A stretch of DNA of 64,000 bases from Afifella pfennigii DSM 17143 (GCF_000688515.1 NZ_JHZK01000002.1:186001-250000); one strand, 5' to 3'; positions 50,920 to 59,351 are shown, numbered from the stretch's first letter. The notes: generated from the sequence alone by a model not told the origin. Numbers and translations are program-made.

Positions 50920-51351
50920 ATGACGCGACTGAGCCTTGCCGAAGCCAACGCCATCATCGAGGGCAGCTTTCAGGCGGCACGGGAAAACGAGGGCAAGCCG
51001 ATCGCCGTGGTGGTGCTGGATGATGCCGGCCACATCGTTTCGGCGCAGCGCCAGGACGGCGCCAGCATGTTTCGCATCGACGTGGCGCGCGGCAAAGCCT
51101 GGGGGGCGGTCGCTTTCGGCTCTTCTAGCCGCGATCTGGCCGACAAGGCGAAGGCCAATCCGAGCTTCATCCAGGCGCTCGCGGTGGCGGCGCAGGGTAA
51201 GCTTCTGCCCAATCCGGGCGCCGTGCCGATCTTTCATCCCGACGGCACCCTGCTCGGCGCCGTCGGCATCAGCGGCGATGCGGGGCCGCGCGACGAGGCA
51301 TTCGCCGCGGCCGGCGTTGAGGCCGCGGGGCTGAAGTCGGTCGCGAATTGA
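50920..51351 (+). CDS. GlcG/HbpS-family protein
   Basis: This 143-residue small alpha/beta protein of the GlcG/HbpS (DUF336) family shows LAEANAIIEGSFQAARENEG, IAVVVLDDAGHIVSAQRQDG and the C-terminal GTLLGAVGISGDAGPRDEAFA. Members bind heme or corrinoids or act as accessory proteins in glycolate or diol metabolism; the exact role is unknown. No signal peptide is seen. ATG 50920 is preferred because GGGAG lies 6 bases upstream; ATGs at 50914 and 50875 are in frame. It is divergent from the cupin gene and followed by the TauE and AbrB membrane proteins. Confidence 0.8.
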   Translation: MTRLSLAEANAIIEGSFQAARENEGKPIAVVVLDDAGHIVSAQRQDGASMFRIDVARGKAWGAVAFGSSSRDLADKAKANPSFIQALAVAAQGKLLPNPGAVPIFHPDGTLLGAVGISGDAGPRDEAFAAAGVEAAGLKSVAN

Positions 51352-51457
51352 ATGCGCAGCCGGCCGCGCGGGCTTGCGATGCCGGCGGGCATCTCAGGCG
51401 GCCCTGGCCTTGCCGCCGGACCTCGCGCCAGAAATCACCAAACCGGTTGGAAAGAAG

Positions 51458-52207
51458 ATGGAGATCGGCCCCACGGTGATCGCAGCCACGCTCCTCGGCT
51501 GCTTCCTCGGCGGGATCGTCAAAGGCGTTTCCGGTTCCGGCCTGCCGCAGGTCGCCGTGCCGTTGATCGCGCTCGTCACCAGCGTGCCGATCGCCGTTGC
51601 CGTCGTGCAGCTTCCGGCCATGTCGATCAACTTGGCGCAGGCGCGCCCGCAGCGCGGCGCCTCTTCGCAGGTGCTCCGGCACTGGCCGATCTTCCTCACG
51701 CTGTTCGGCGCAACCATCCTGGGGGTCGGCATGCTGAGGCTCGCTCCGCCGAGCCTGCTCTTCGCCTTCATGGGCACGGTCACGATCCTCGCCGCGACGT
51801 TCCTGGTGGCAAAGCCCGGCTTCGGCTTGCCGGAGAAACTGCGGCTTCCTCTCGGCATCCCGGTGGCGCTCGCCGCCGGCCTCAGCGCCGGCCTATCCTC
51901 GCTCGCCGGGCCGTTTCTAGTGCCTTACTATGTAGCGTTGCGCCTGCCCAAGGAGGTCTTCATCCCGGCGATCAGCCTTTCCTATCTGGCGATCATCGTC
52001 CCGACGATGATCTTCTTTCTCTATTGGGAGCTGGTCGACCCACGGTTTTTTCTGTTCTCGCTCGTCGCGGTCATCCCCTCGCTTTTAGGCATGCTGGCCG
52101 GCAACCGCCTGCGCCAGCTTGTCGACGAGCGGCAGTTCCGCAGCATCGTTCTGGTGACCTTGCTGACGACGGCTGCCGGGCTTCTGGTCAAGGCGTTTGT
52201 CGCCTGA
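51458..52207 (+). CDS. TauE/SafE (TSUP)-family permease, probable sulfite/organic anion exporter
   Basis: This 249-residue inner-membrane protein has about eight hydrophobic segments and the TSUP pattern GCFLGGIVKGVSGSGLPQVAVP at the start. A repeat-like GIPVALAAGLSAGLSSLAGPF follows in the second half. TSUP proteins export sulfite, sulfoacetate or other small anions in sulfonate degraders. In this window a sulfite-releasing SuyAB exists 41 kb away, so a sulfite role is possible but only by family. ATG 51458 starts directly at the first helix. Its stop overlaps the ATG of the next gene (TGATG). Confidence 0.82.
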   Translation: MEIGPTVIAATLLGCFLGGIVKGVSGSGLPQVAVPLIALVTSVPIAVAVVQLPAMSINLAQARPQRGASSQVLRHWPIFLTLFGATILGVGMLRLAPPSLLFAFMGTVTILAATFLVAKPGFGLPEKLRLPLGIPVALAAGLSAGLSSLAGPFLVPYYVALRLPKEVFIPAISLSYLAIIVPTMIFFLYWELVDPRFFLFSLVAVIPSLLGMLAGNRLRQLVDERQFRSIVLVTLLTTAAGLLVKAFVA

Positions 52208-53316
52208 TGGCGGCGCCGGACGCCCCGCACGGTCTGAGATGGCGGTTGCGCCGCCAGCTTCAGACCGTCGACCGCCGGCGCCTCGCCGGTCAGGTTCTGG
52301 CGCTCGCCATCGGCTTCCTCGGGGCGCAGGCCTTCCTGTTCATCTCCATGCCGCTGCCCTGGATGCTTGGCTCCATGGCGGCCTGTGCGCTCGCCTCGAT
52401 CTTCAACGCCCCGCTGCGCAATCCCCGTAAGTTGCGCTCGGTGATGGTGGCCGTTCTCGGCGTCTCGCTCGGCAGCGCCTTTACGCCGGAAGCCGTCGGC
52501 GCGCTCGGCAGCGTTGCCTTCGGGCTCGTCGTGCTGCTTCTCGCCATGGCCGCAGCGGCGTTTGCCTGCTTCCTCCTTTATCGCCGCTTTGGCGGGCTTG
52601 AACCCGCGCCCGCCCTGTTTGCGGCCATGCCGGGCGGGCTGGCCGAGATGATCGTCCTGTCCGAATCGACCGGAAAGGGGACGACCTCCGTCGCCCTTCT
52701 GCAGGCGACCCGCATCTTCACCGTCGTCATGCTGATCCCGCTCTGGTTCCGCGTGACGGAGGGCCTCACCTATTCCGGCGGCGCCAACCCGCTCTCCATC
52801 TCCGTCGCTGAGGTAGCCTGGCTCGATATCGGCCTGATCGCGCTGCTTGCTGTCCTCGGGGCCATCGGCGCCAGGCGCCTCAACCTTCCCGCCGCGCTTC
52901 TCATAGGTCCAATGCTGCTCAGCGCCGTCCTCCATCTTGGCGGCGCGACGGAGGTGAAGCCTGTGAGCGAGTTCGTCGCCGCCGCCCAGCTGGTTCTCGG
53001 AACCTCCGTCGGGGCGCGCTTCAACCTGGTGACGGGGCGAGAGGCCGCGGGCCTTGTCGGCCTCGGTCTCATCGGCAGCTTGATCATGATCGCCTCCGCT
53101 GCTGCCGCTGCCGTTCTCGTCGCCGGCACCACGACGCTACCCTTCGACCAGATCCTGCTGAGCTTCGCGCCCGGCGGCATCGCCGAGATGGCGCTGATGT
53201 CGCTCGCCCTCGGCGCCGATGTCTCGATCGTCGTCAGCGTTCAGGTGGCGCGCATCGCCGTCATCATCGTCGCTGCGCGGTTGCTTCTGCGCTTTCTCAT
53301 GCCCTCCAACGAATAA
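52207..53316 (+). CDS. AbrB-family (COG3180) putative membrane transporter/regulator
   Basis: This 369-residue polytopic protein is a duplicated membrane protein of the AbrB type, often mis-annotated as ammonia monooxygenase. Repeats are visible as MPLPWMLGSMAACALASI and LPAALLIGPMLLSAVLHL, and as AAMPGGLAEMIVLSES and FAPGGIAEMALMSLAL. The paired PGG-AEM motifs are characteristic. About ten membrane spans are expected. Function is unproven in most species. It overlaps the TauE-like gene (TGATG), so the two probably form one exporter unit with the IclR gene following 150 bases later. Confidence 0.83.
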   Translation: MAAPDAPHGLRWRLRRQLQTVDRRRLAGQVLALAIGFLGAQAFLFISMPLPWMLGSMAACALASIFNAPLRNPRKLRSVMVAVLGVSLGSAFTPEAVGALGSVAFGLVVLLLAMAAAAFACFLLYRRFGGLEPAPALFAAMPGGLAEMIVLSESTGKGTTSVALLQATRIFTVVMLIPLWFRVTEGLTYSGGANPLSISVAEVAWLDIGLIALLAVLGAIGARRLNLPAALLIGPMLLSAVLHLGGATEVKPVSEFVAAAQLVLGTSVGARFNLVTGREAAGLVGLGLIGSLIMIASAAAAAVLVAGTTTLPFDQILLSFAPGGIAEMALMSLALGADVSIVVSVQVARIAVIIVAARLLLRFLMPSNE

Positions 53317-53435
53317 CATCCGGGAGTTGAAATATGGATGCCGTCCGAACAGACGCCGCCTTAGAACCGGCAAGCTCGCGCGGGGGCGACAGCCGCGGCG
53401 GACCCCCTTGGCGAATTGGGTATGATCTGCTACCC

Positions 53436-53460
53436 GTTTCACTCTTTGAAACTCGAGGTT
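53436..53460 (+). promoter_or_regulatory. IclR-type operator before the iclR-like gene
   Basis: GTTTCA-CTCTT-TGAAAC is a perfect inverted repeat, continuing as TTGAAACTCGAGGTT (53446-53460). The TTGAAACTC part is identical to sites at 23762 and 29082. It ends 6 bases before the GTG start, overlapping the ribosome-binding site GAGG. This suggests autoregulation. Confidence 0.6.
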
Positions 53461-53465
53461 CTGCC

Positions 53466-54236
53466 GTGATTCCAGTCCGTGCCGTTGAACGCGCCATCAG
53501 CATTCTCTTCATGGTTGCAGGTTCCGATGAGCCGCTCGGGCTGACGGAGATTAGCCGCGGAACCAAGATCGACAAGGCGACCGCGCTGCGTTTGCTGTTC
53601 ACGCTGGAGGAGGCGGATCTGGTGCGGCGCGATCCGAAGTCGCGGCGTTACACCGTCGGCCCCGGCGTCTGGCGGCTCACCTCCGCCTGGCGATCGGATC
53701 TGCGCAGCGTCAGTCTGCGTCATCTGGAGGCGCTGCGTCAGGCGACAGAGGAATCGGTGTCGCTGGTTTGCCCGCGCGGGCTCGACCGCGTCGTCGTGCT
53801 GGCGCTCGATGCCTTGCACGAATTGTGCATCGTGCCATCCGTCGGCTCGGCGGTACCGATCTATGCGGGGGCCTCCGGCCGCGTGATCATGGCCTATATG
53901 CCGGAGGAAGAGCGCAACAAGATCATTGAGATGACGCGGCTGAAGCCGGTCAATCCGCACAAGATCATCGACAAGCAATCCTTCCTCAAATCCTTGGAGG
54001 CTGTGCGTCACCACGGCTATGCCACCTCCATCGGCGAGGTGACGCTCGGCAGCACCGCCCTGGCCGCCCCGGTCTTCGACGCCACCGGCTCGCTTGTCGC
54101 CGTCGTCAGCCTGCGCGGGCCGGAGATCCGGCTGACGCCTGAACGGATGACGCAGATGGCGCCGCTCGTGGTGGAAGCAGGCATGGCGATCAGCCGCGAT
54201 ATCGGCTTCAGCCCGCAAGAAGCCAAGAGCGCCTAG
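53466..54236 (+). CDS. IclR-family transcriptional regulator
   Basis: This 256-residue regulator has an N-terminal winged helix (about 5-68; GLTEISRGTKIDKATALRLL). The IclR effector domain (about 85-250) includes GASGRVIMAYMP, HGYATSIGEVTLGSTALAAP and LVAVVSLRGPEIRL. IclR proteins control catabolic operons and bind aromatic or aliphatic acids. GTG 53466 is the likely start (GAGG at 7 bases); a frame from 53334 would code through the palindrome. Matching palindromes lie before this gene and before several TTT and acyl-CoA genes, so it is the best candidate for their common regulator. Confidence 0.9.
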   Translation: MIPVRAVERAISILFMVAGSDEPLGLTEISRGTKIDKATALRLLFTLEEADLVRRDPKSRRYTVGPGVWRLTSAWRSDLRSVSLRHLEALRQATEESVSLVCPRGLDRVVVLALDALHELCIVPSVGSAVPIYAGASGRVIMAYMPEEERNKIIEMTRLKPVNPHKIIDKQSFLKSLEAVRHHGYATSIGEVTLGSTALAAPVFDATGSLVAVVSLRGPEIRLTPERMTQMAPLVVEAGMAISRDIGFSPQEAKSA

Positions 54237-54289
54237 GCGCGCTGCCGGAAGCGGCGGCCCGCCCCAACGGGAGACCCAAGGAAGCTTAA

Positions 54290-54311
54290 GGGCGTGCATT
54301 TGCGCATGCCC
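54290..54311 (+). terminator. Hairpin after the iclR-like gene
   Basis: GGGCGTGC and GCATGCCC pair over 8 bp (one G-T wobble) with a 6-base loop, about 54 bases after the stop and 72 bases before the next start. There is no T-run, so it is a weak candidate. Confidence 0.3.
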
Positions 54312-54382
54312 CCGCACGCCTTCCATCGAGCCGTGCCCGGCCTTGCGCCATAGCCGGGCAGAAGGGACGAGAGGACAAACGC

Positions 54383-55363
54383 GTGACCCCAGGCCAGGAA
54401 AAGCTGAAGCTCGTCGTCTTCGGCAAAATCGCCAAGGCGGGAGAGGAGCGATTGCGCCGGGACGGTAGGTTCGACCTCGCCGCCTATCCAGACCATCCGC
54501 CGGAGCGCCTCGATGCCGTGTCGGATGCCGACGCCATCATCGTGCGCATGACGGCAATCGATGCGGAGTTGATCGGCGTTGCCCGCCGGCTCAAATGCGT
54601 CGCCCGTCACGGCGTCGGCTACGATACCGTCGACCTGCCGGCGCTGACAGCGCGCGGCATTCCGCTGGCCGTTACCGGCGACGTCAATTCCGGCGCTGTC
54701 GCCGAGCATGCGTTGGCGCTGATGCTGGCGCTGGCGAAGCGGATTCCGCGTTACGATCGGGCCGTGCGCGGAGGCGATTTTGCCATCCGCGACAGCTTCG
54801 CGGCCCGTGAGCTGGCCGGCCGGCGCGTTCTTCTGGTCGGCTATGGTCGGATCGGCCGTAAGGTCGCCCGGCTTGCCCGCGCCTTCTCCATGCAGGTCGT
54901 CGTCTTCGACCCGTTCGTCGAAGCAGCGCAGCTCGCAGAGGAGGGCATCGAGCATGCGCCCGACCTGCATGGAGGTTTGTCACAGGCCGATATCGTCAGC
55001 GTCCACGCCCCCAAGACCGCGGCAACGACGCATATCATCGATGCGGTGGCGTTGGGCGCGATGCGTCCGGATGCTTTCCTCGTCAACGTGGCGCGAGGCG
55101 GGCTCGTCGACGAGGCGGCCCTTCTCGCCGCCTTGGATGGCGGGCAGATCGCCGGCGCCGGGCTCGACGTCTTCGAGAGCGAGCCGCCGCGTCCCGATGA
55201 CCCCCTCTTGAAGCACGACAAAACCGTGCTGTCTCCGCATTCGGCCGCCTTCACCGGCGAATGCGCCGAGCGCATGGCCCTTGCCTGCGCGGAAAACGTC
55301 ATCGGCTTCTTCGACGGACGGCTGGAACGCGATCTCGTCGTCAATCCCGAAACGCTCGTCTGA
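54383..55363 (+). CDS. D-isomer-specific 2-hydroxyacid dehydrogenase (phosphoglycerate dehydrogenase-like)
   Basis: This 326-residue NAD-dependent dehydrogenase has RHGVGYDTVDLPALTARGI, the Rossmann motif LLVGYGRIGRKVA (150-162), and the triad Arg238 (VARGG), Glu267 (ESEP) and His286 (SPHSAA). It is close to SerA-type enzymes but lacks the ACT domain, so a catabolic hydroxyacid role is more likely than serine synthesis. It starts at GTG 54383 behind GAGAGGAC. It heads a three-gene run with a Gfo/Idh/MocA protein and an HpaI-type aldolase, which together suggest breakdown of a sugar acid. Confidence 0.88.
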   Translation: MTPGQEKLKLVVFGKIAKAGEERLRRDGRFDLAAYPDHPPERLDAVSDADAIIVRMTAIDAELIGVARRLKCVARHGVGYDTVDLPALTARGIPLAVTGDVNSGAVAEHALALMLALAKRIPRYDRAVRGGDFAIRDSFAARELAGRRVLLVGYGRIGRKVARLARAFSMQVVVFDPFVEAAQLAEEGIEHAPDLHGGLSQADIVSVHAPKTAATTHIIDAVALGAMRPDAFLVNVARGGLVDEAALLAALDGGQIAGAGLDVFESEPPRPDDPLLKHDKTVLSPHSAAFTGECAERMALACAENVIGFFDGRLERDLVVNPETLV

Positions 55364-55374
55364 GGAGGAACCTC

Positions 55375-56361
55375 ATGATCAACGCCGCCATTGTCGGCCT
55401 CGGCGGCTGGGGCCAGGTTCTGGTGCGGGCCATCCACGGCAAGAGCGACAAGATCCGTATTTCCCGCGGCGTCACGCGCACGCCGGCGAAGGCTGCCGAA
55501 TTTTCCGCACAGACGGGGATTCCGGTCGACGACGACTGGGCCGGGCTGCTCGCCGACCCCGATATCGACGCGTTGCTTCTGGCCACGCCGCATTCCATGC
55601 ATGTGGCGCAGATCCTAGAGGCGGCCGAGGCAGGCAAGCACGTCTTCTGCGAGAAGCCGCTGGCGCTCGAGGCGAAAGGCGCGGCGGATGCCTATGATGC
55701 CTGCGAAAAGGCGGGAGTGGTCCTGGCGCTCGCCCATAACCGACGCTTCCTGCCGGCCTATGGCGAGATGAAACGTCTCGTCGGTGACGGCAGGCTCGGC
55801 CGTATCCTGCATATGGAAGGCAACTTCTCCGGTCCTTCTGGCTATCGCCACACGACGAGTACCTGGCGAGCGAACGCTGCGGAAAGCCCGGCCGGGGGCA
55901 TGACCGGCAAGGGCATCCATCTCACCGACCTGATGATCGACCTTCTCGGTCCGCCCGCGCGCGTGGAGGCCAAGAGCCTGCGCCAGGTGCTTGAGGCGGA
56001 AATGGACGATACGACGACGATGCTTATCGATTTTGCCGACGGCGGCACCGGCTATCTCGGCACGCTGACGGCGACGCCCGATGATTGGCGCTTTCAGGTC
56101 TACGGCTCCGAGGGCTGGGCGGAGATTCGTTTCCAGACGATCCTCACCACCCGCTTTCTCGGCGAGGCGCCGCAGACCCGTCAGATGGACGCCTCGCAGA
56201 TGGAGCAGGCGGCGCTGGAAGCCTTCGCCGAGGCCGCTTCGGGCGGCAAGGCCTTCCCGGTGACGCGCCAGCAAGCGATCGCCAATACCGCGCTCTTGGA
56301 GGCGATTGCGCGCTCGGCGGGCGAGGGCAAGCCACAGGCCATCGATCTCAGCGCAAGGTGA
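55375..56361 (+). CDS. Gfo/Idh/MocA-family oxidoreductase
   Basis: This 328-residue NAD(P)-dependent dehydrogenase acts on sugars, inositols or related polyols. The Rossmann start is AAIVGLGGWGQVLVRA, the EKP motif appears in HVFCEKPLALEA (Lys essential), and the substrate domain has GGMTGKGIHLTDLMIDLLG with the catalytic Asp/His region. ATG 55375 follows GAGGAGG, 11 bases after the stop of the previous gene. The dehydrogenase/aldolase neighbours suggest oxidation of a sugar or sugar acid. The exact substrate is not evident. Confidence 0.88.
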   Translation: MINAAIVGLGGWGQVLVRAIHGKSDKIRISRGVTRTPAKAAEFSAQTGIPVDDDWAGLLADPDIDALLLATPHSMHVAQILEAAEAGKHVFCEKPLALEAKGAADAYDACEKAGVVLALAHNRRFLPAYGEMKRLVGDGRLGRILHMEGNFSGPSGYRHTTSTWRANAAESPAGGMTGKGIHLTDLMIDLLGPPARVEAKSLRQVLEAEMDDTTTMLIDFADGGTGYLGTLTATPDDWRFQVYGSEGWAEIRFQTILTTRFLGEAPQTRQMDASQMEQAALEAFAEAASGGKAFPVTRQQAIANTALLEAIARSAGEGKPQAIDLSAR

Positions 56362-56372
56362 AGGAGCAAGGC

Positions 56373-57152
56373 GTGCAACTGGAGCAAAACCGTTTCAAGC
56401 AGGCGATCCGGGCCGGCCGGCAGCAGGTCGGCATCTGGAGCGCCCTGTGCAGCAACATCGTCGCGGACATTCTCTCAACCACGGCCTTCGATTGGGCGCT
56501 GATCGACATGGAGCATTCGCCGAACGAACTCAGATCCGTGCTGTCGCAGCTGCAGGCCTATCGCAACGGCTCGGTGGCGCCGGTGGTGCGCCCACCCTGG
56601 AACGAGCCGGTGATGGTCAAGCGCCTGCTCGATCTTGGCGCCACCTCGCTGCTTTTCCCCATGGTGCAGAATGCGCAAGAGGCGGAAGCGGCGGTAAAGG
56701 CCTGCCGCTATCCGCCGCGCGGGGTTCGGGGCGTGTCGCTGTCGCATCGCGGCAACCGCTACGGCGATGTCGGCGACTATCTGGAGCGTTACGAGGCGGA
56801 GACTGCCGTCCTCGTCCAGATCGAGACGCAATCGGCGCTTGAGCGGGTCGACGAGATCACCGCGGTGGATGGCGTCGACGGGGTGTTCTTCGGGCCGGCC
56901 GATCTTTCCGCCGATATGGGCCTCATCGGTCAGCCAGGGCACGAAAAGGTGACGCAAGCGATCCGCGCCGGCGCCGCGCGGGTGCGGGCCGCCGGCAAGC
57001 CGACGGGCATTCTCGTCGCCGACGCCGCGCTCGGCGCCATGTGGCTGAAAGAAGGGCTCACCTTCGTCGCCTGCGGCACCGATCTCGGCCTCCTCGCCAA
57101 GGGCGCGCGGGCGCTAAACGCCGCCGTGCGTAAGGAGGCGGGCCTCGCCTGA
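56373..57152 (+). CDS. HpcH/HpaI-family aldolase (2-keto-3-deoxy acid aldolase type)
   Basis: This 259-residue class II metal-dependent aldolase has IWSALCSNIVADILSTTAFD, DWALIDMEHSPNE (base region), VRPPWNEPVMVKRLLDLGA and the metal-site glutamate in VQIETQSALERVDEI. VFFGPADLSADMG supplies the Asp ligand. Such enzymes cleave 2-keto-3-deoxy sugar acids or 4-hydroxy-2-oxoheptanedioate to pyruvate and an aldehyde. GTG 56373 (AAGGAG at 6 bases) lies 11 bases after the previous stop. It is last of a three-gene run; the IlvD/Edd-type dehydratase at 40.6 kb could supply its substrate. Confidence 0.88.
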   Translation: MQLEQNRFKQAIRAGRQQVGIWSALCSNIVADILSTTAFDWALIDMEHSPNELRSVLSQLQAYRNGSVAPVVRPPWNEPVMVKRLLDLGATSLLFPMVQNAQEAEAAVKACRYPPRGVRGVSLSHRGNRYGDVGDYLERYEAETAVLVQIETQSALERVDEITAVDGVDGVFFGPADLSADMGLIGQPGHEKVTQAIRAGAARVRAAGKPTGILVADAALGAMWLKEGLTFVACGTDLGLLAKGARALNAAVRKEAGLA

Positions 57153-57210
57153 GCGGAACGCCCGCCACGACGCAGAAGGGCCGCGCCGTCTTGCACCGGC
57201 GTAGCCTTGC

Positions 57211-57227
57211 CCTGGCGAATCGCCAGG
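57211..57227. terminator. Bidirectional hairpin between aldolase and dioxygenase genes
   Basis: CCTGGCG and CGCCAGG form a perfect 7-bp stem with a 3-base loop in the 78-base gap between two convergent genes. A short CTT follows on the plus strand. It is a likely shared terminator, though without a full T-run. Confidence 0.5.
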
Positions 57228-57230
57228 CTT

Positions 57231-58109
57231 CTAGGCGACTGCTGGGATTGGCACGCTGCCCTTGCACTGCGTGCGGTACATGATGCGCCGGTACTCGGCC
57301 TCGTCATAGGGCGTTGCCTGGTGCAGCGTCGAGCGGTTGTCCCAGACGACGAGATCGCCGACCTGCCATGGGTGCGAATAGACGAAGCGATCCTGCGTGG
57401 CGAAGGCTTCCAACGCGTCGATGAGGGCGCGGCTTTCCGTCTCCTCCATGCCGACGATGTGCGAGACGACGTCCTTGGCGACGAAGAGCGCCTTGCGGCC
57501 CGTCACCGGATGCTGGATGACCAGCGGATGCTCGCTCGGCGGCACGGCGGCGATCTGCTCCGGTGTCAGCGGCTTGCGGTCCGGATAAAGCTCTGAATAG
57601 CGGAAGTTGCGGTCGTGGATCGCCGTCCTGCCGTCGACCTTCCGCTTCATCTCTTTCGGCAGCGCTTCATAGGCCGCCGCCATATCGGCGAACTTGGTGT
57701 TGCCGCCGGCGGGCGGCGTCTCCACGCAATAAAGGAAGGTCGCAAGCCCAGTCTCATCCAAATAGGAGAGATCGGAATGCCAGTGCCTTCCGGCCCGGTT
57801 GGCGCCGATCAGTTTGCCGTCCTTGCGCACATTGGAAAGGATGCGCACTTCGGGGAAATCCGGGAAGGGCAGCTCCGCCATATGGTGGACCTCCAAGGGC
57901 CCGAAATGCCGGGTGAAGCGCGAAAGGTCCGCCGGCTCCAGCTTCTGGCCGTGAAACACCAGCACGGCATGCTCGGCGAAGGCCTTCAGGATCGTCTCAA
58001 TGTCGGAACGAGACAGCGGCTTCGACAGGTCGAACCCGACCATTCGCGCGCCGAGCGCCTCGTTCAGGCGCTCCACCCTAGGCGCTGCGCGCTCTTTGAT
58101 CATCTCCAT
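57231..58109 (-). CDS. TauD/TfdA-family Fe(II)/2-oxoglutarate dioxygenase
   Basis: This 292-residue oxygenase has the iron ligands His111 and Asp113 (RHWHSDLSY) and His263 (TLHQATPYD). Arg274 or Arg275 (AEYRRIMYR) is suitable for binding 2-oxoglutarate. The family hydroxylates taurine, alkylsulfonates, 2,4-D, or other acids to trigger bond cleavage. Nothing nearby fixes the substrate, and calling it taurine dioxygenase would be unsafe. ATG 58109 is chosen because GGAGG lies 8 bases upstream; ATG 58124 is in frame. It is divergent from a LysR-type gene that probably controls it. Confidence 0.87.
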   Translation of the reverse strand: MEMIKERAAPRVERLNEALGARMVGFDLSKPLSRSDIETILKAFAEHAVLVFHGQKLEPADLSRFTRHFGPLEVHHMAELPFPDFPEVRILSNVRKDGKLIGANRAGRHWHSDLSYLDETGLATFLYCVETPPAGGNTKFADMAAAYEALPKEMKRKVDGRTAIHDRNFRYSELYPDRKPLTPEQIAAVPPSEHPLVIQHPVTGRKALFVAKDVVSHIVGMEETESRALIDALEAFATQDRFVYSHPWQVGDLVVWDNRSTLHQATPYDEAEYRRIMYRTQCKGSVPIPAVA

Positions 58110-58268
58110 CGTCGCTTCCTCCATGGGTTCGGGCTCTCGCGAAGTCGCCTGGGGGAGCGCGGCCTCCAGCGAGACGCCGATTGCACGATCAACCCTGACG
58201 AGCCGACAGGCATTCGGTCAAAGAATGTTTCTGGATACTGCTATTTGGAATTCGTATAGAGTCGCGCG

Positions 58269-59189
58269 ATGGCCCGGCGTCTCAACATCCGCCAGTTCGA
58301 CGCCTTCCGCGCGCTCATGGTCGCCGGTTCCACGACCCGCGCCGCCGAGGCCCTCGGGCTGTCGCAGCCTTCCGTCAGCCGGCTGCTTTCGGAGCTGGAA
58401 GGCCATCTCGGTGCGCCGCTGTTTGAGCGCCGGCATGGGCGGCTCATTCCGACCGAAGAAGCCGAATGGTTGCTGCAGGAGGCGGACGAGGTGCTGTCGC
58501 GGCTCGACCGGCTCGATACGGCGGTGCGCGATATCCGCCATCTGACGCCAGGCGACCTCACCATCGTGGCCTCGCCGCCGCTCGCCTTCGCGCTGGTGCC
58601 TGCATGCTTGAAGCGCCTGCGCGCGAGCCACCCCAATTTGCGCGCCACGCTGCAGGTGGTCTTCCGCCGCGAGGTACGCAGCTGGGTCGACCGGCAGCGC
58701 TTCGATATCGCCCTGGTGGTTCTGCCCGTCGACTATCCGGCCGAACATGCCGAGACGCTCACCCACGCCGAGGCGGTTTGCCTCCTGCCGGCGGCACATC
58801 CTTTGGCCGGCAAGAGCGCGATTCGCGCCGAGGATCTCGCCGAAGAGCCCTTCGTATCGCCCTTGCCGGAGACGTTGATGCGCTTCCGGCTCGACAGGCT
58901 GTTTGAGGAGCGCGGTATCCGCCGAAGCAGCCGCACCATCGAGACGCATACCACCATCTCCAGTTGCCAGATGGTGGCGGCGGGGCTGGGGGTTGCCGTC
59001 GCCGACCCCTTCACCGCCCGCGCCTTCGCCTCCGATGGCGTCGCGGTGAGGCCTTTCCGGCCGGCCCTGGAACTCAGCTACGGCGTCTTGTTTCCGCTGG
59101 CGCGGCCGCGTCCGCGCCTTGCCGAAGCTTTTGCGGCGATTGCGCGCGAGGCAGCCGGCGCTGCGCTGGATCGCCGGCGTCGCCCATGA
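58269..59189 (+). CDS. LysR-family transcriptional regulator
   Basis: This 306-residue regulator has the N-terminal LysR helix-turn-helix (NIRQFDAFRALMVAGSTTRA, then ALGLSQPSVSRLLSELEGHL). A two-lobed periplasmic-binding-type effector domain follows (about 92-295). It is divergent from the TauD-type gene across 159 bases, the classic arrangement for a LysR activator and its target. AT-rich DNA immediately before the start (about 58219-58262) probably holds the binding sites, though no clean T-N11-A pair stood out. The inducer is unknown. Confidence 0.92.
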   Translation: MARRLNIRQFDAFRALMVAGSTTRAAEALGLSQPSVSRLLSELEGHLGAPLFERRHGRLIPTEEAEWLLQEADEVLSRLDRLDTAVRDIRHLTPGDLTIVASPPLAFALVPACLKRLRASHPNLRATLQVVFRREVRSWVDRQRFDIALVVLPVDYPAEHAETLTHAEAVCLLPAAHPLAGKSAIRAEDLAEEPFVSPLPETLMRFRLDRLFEERGIRRSSRTIETHTTISSCQMVAAGLGVAVADPFTARAFASDGVAVRPFRPALELSYGVLFPLARPRPRLAEAFAAIAREAAGAALDRRRRP

Positions 59190-59351
59190 CGTCCTCGCTG
59201 GGGCCTGATCTGGATTTATCGATCTGGAACAGAGAACCTTGCGGACCGTCGCCGCCCCGTCCGGCACGAGGTTTTTCACCTATGTCGTAGGTAGGAGCTG
59301 CTATCCATGTCCTCGGAACGGACCGAATGCATCGAATGGAGCGGGGGCAAA

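Noticed and set aside
54383-55363. Annotation as serA for serine biosynthesis
   Set aside because: There is no ACT domain, and the gene leads a catabolic sugar-acid run, so a biosynthetic label would be misleading.
57231-58109. Annotation as taurine dioxygenase (tauD) linked to the sulfolactate genes
   Set aside because: The fold is right, but there is no tauABC transporter or sulfonate marker nearby and the gene is 46 kb from suyAB. Only the family is supportable.
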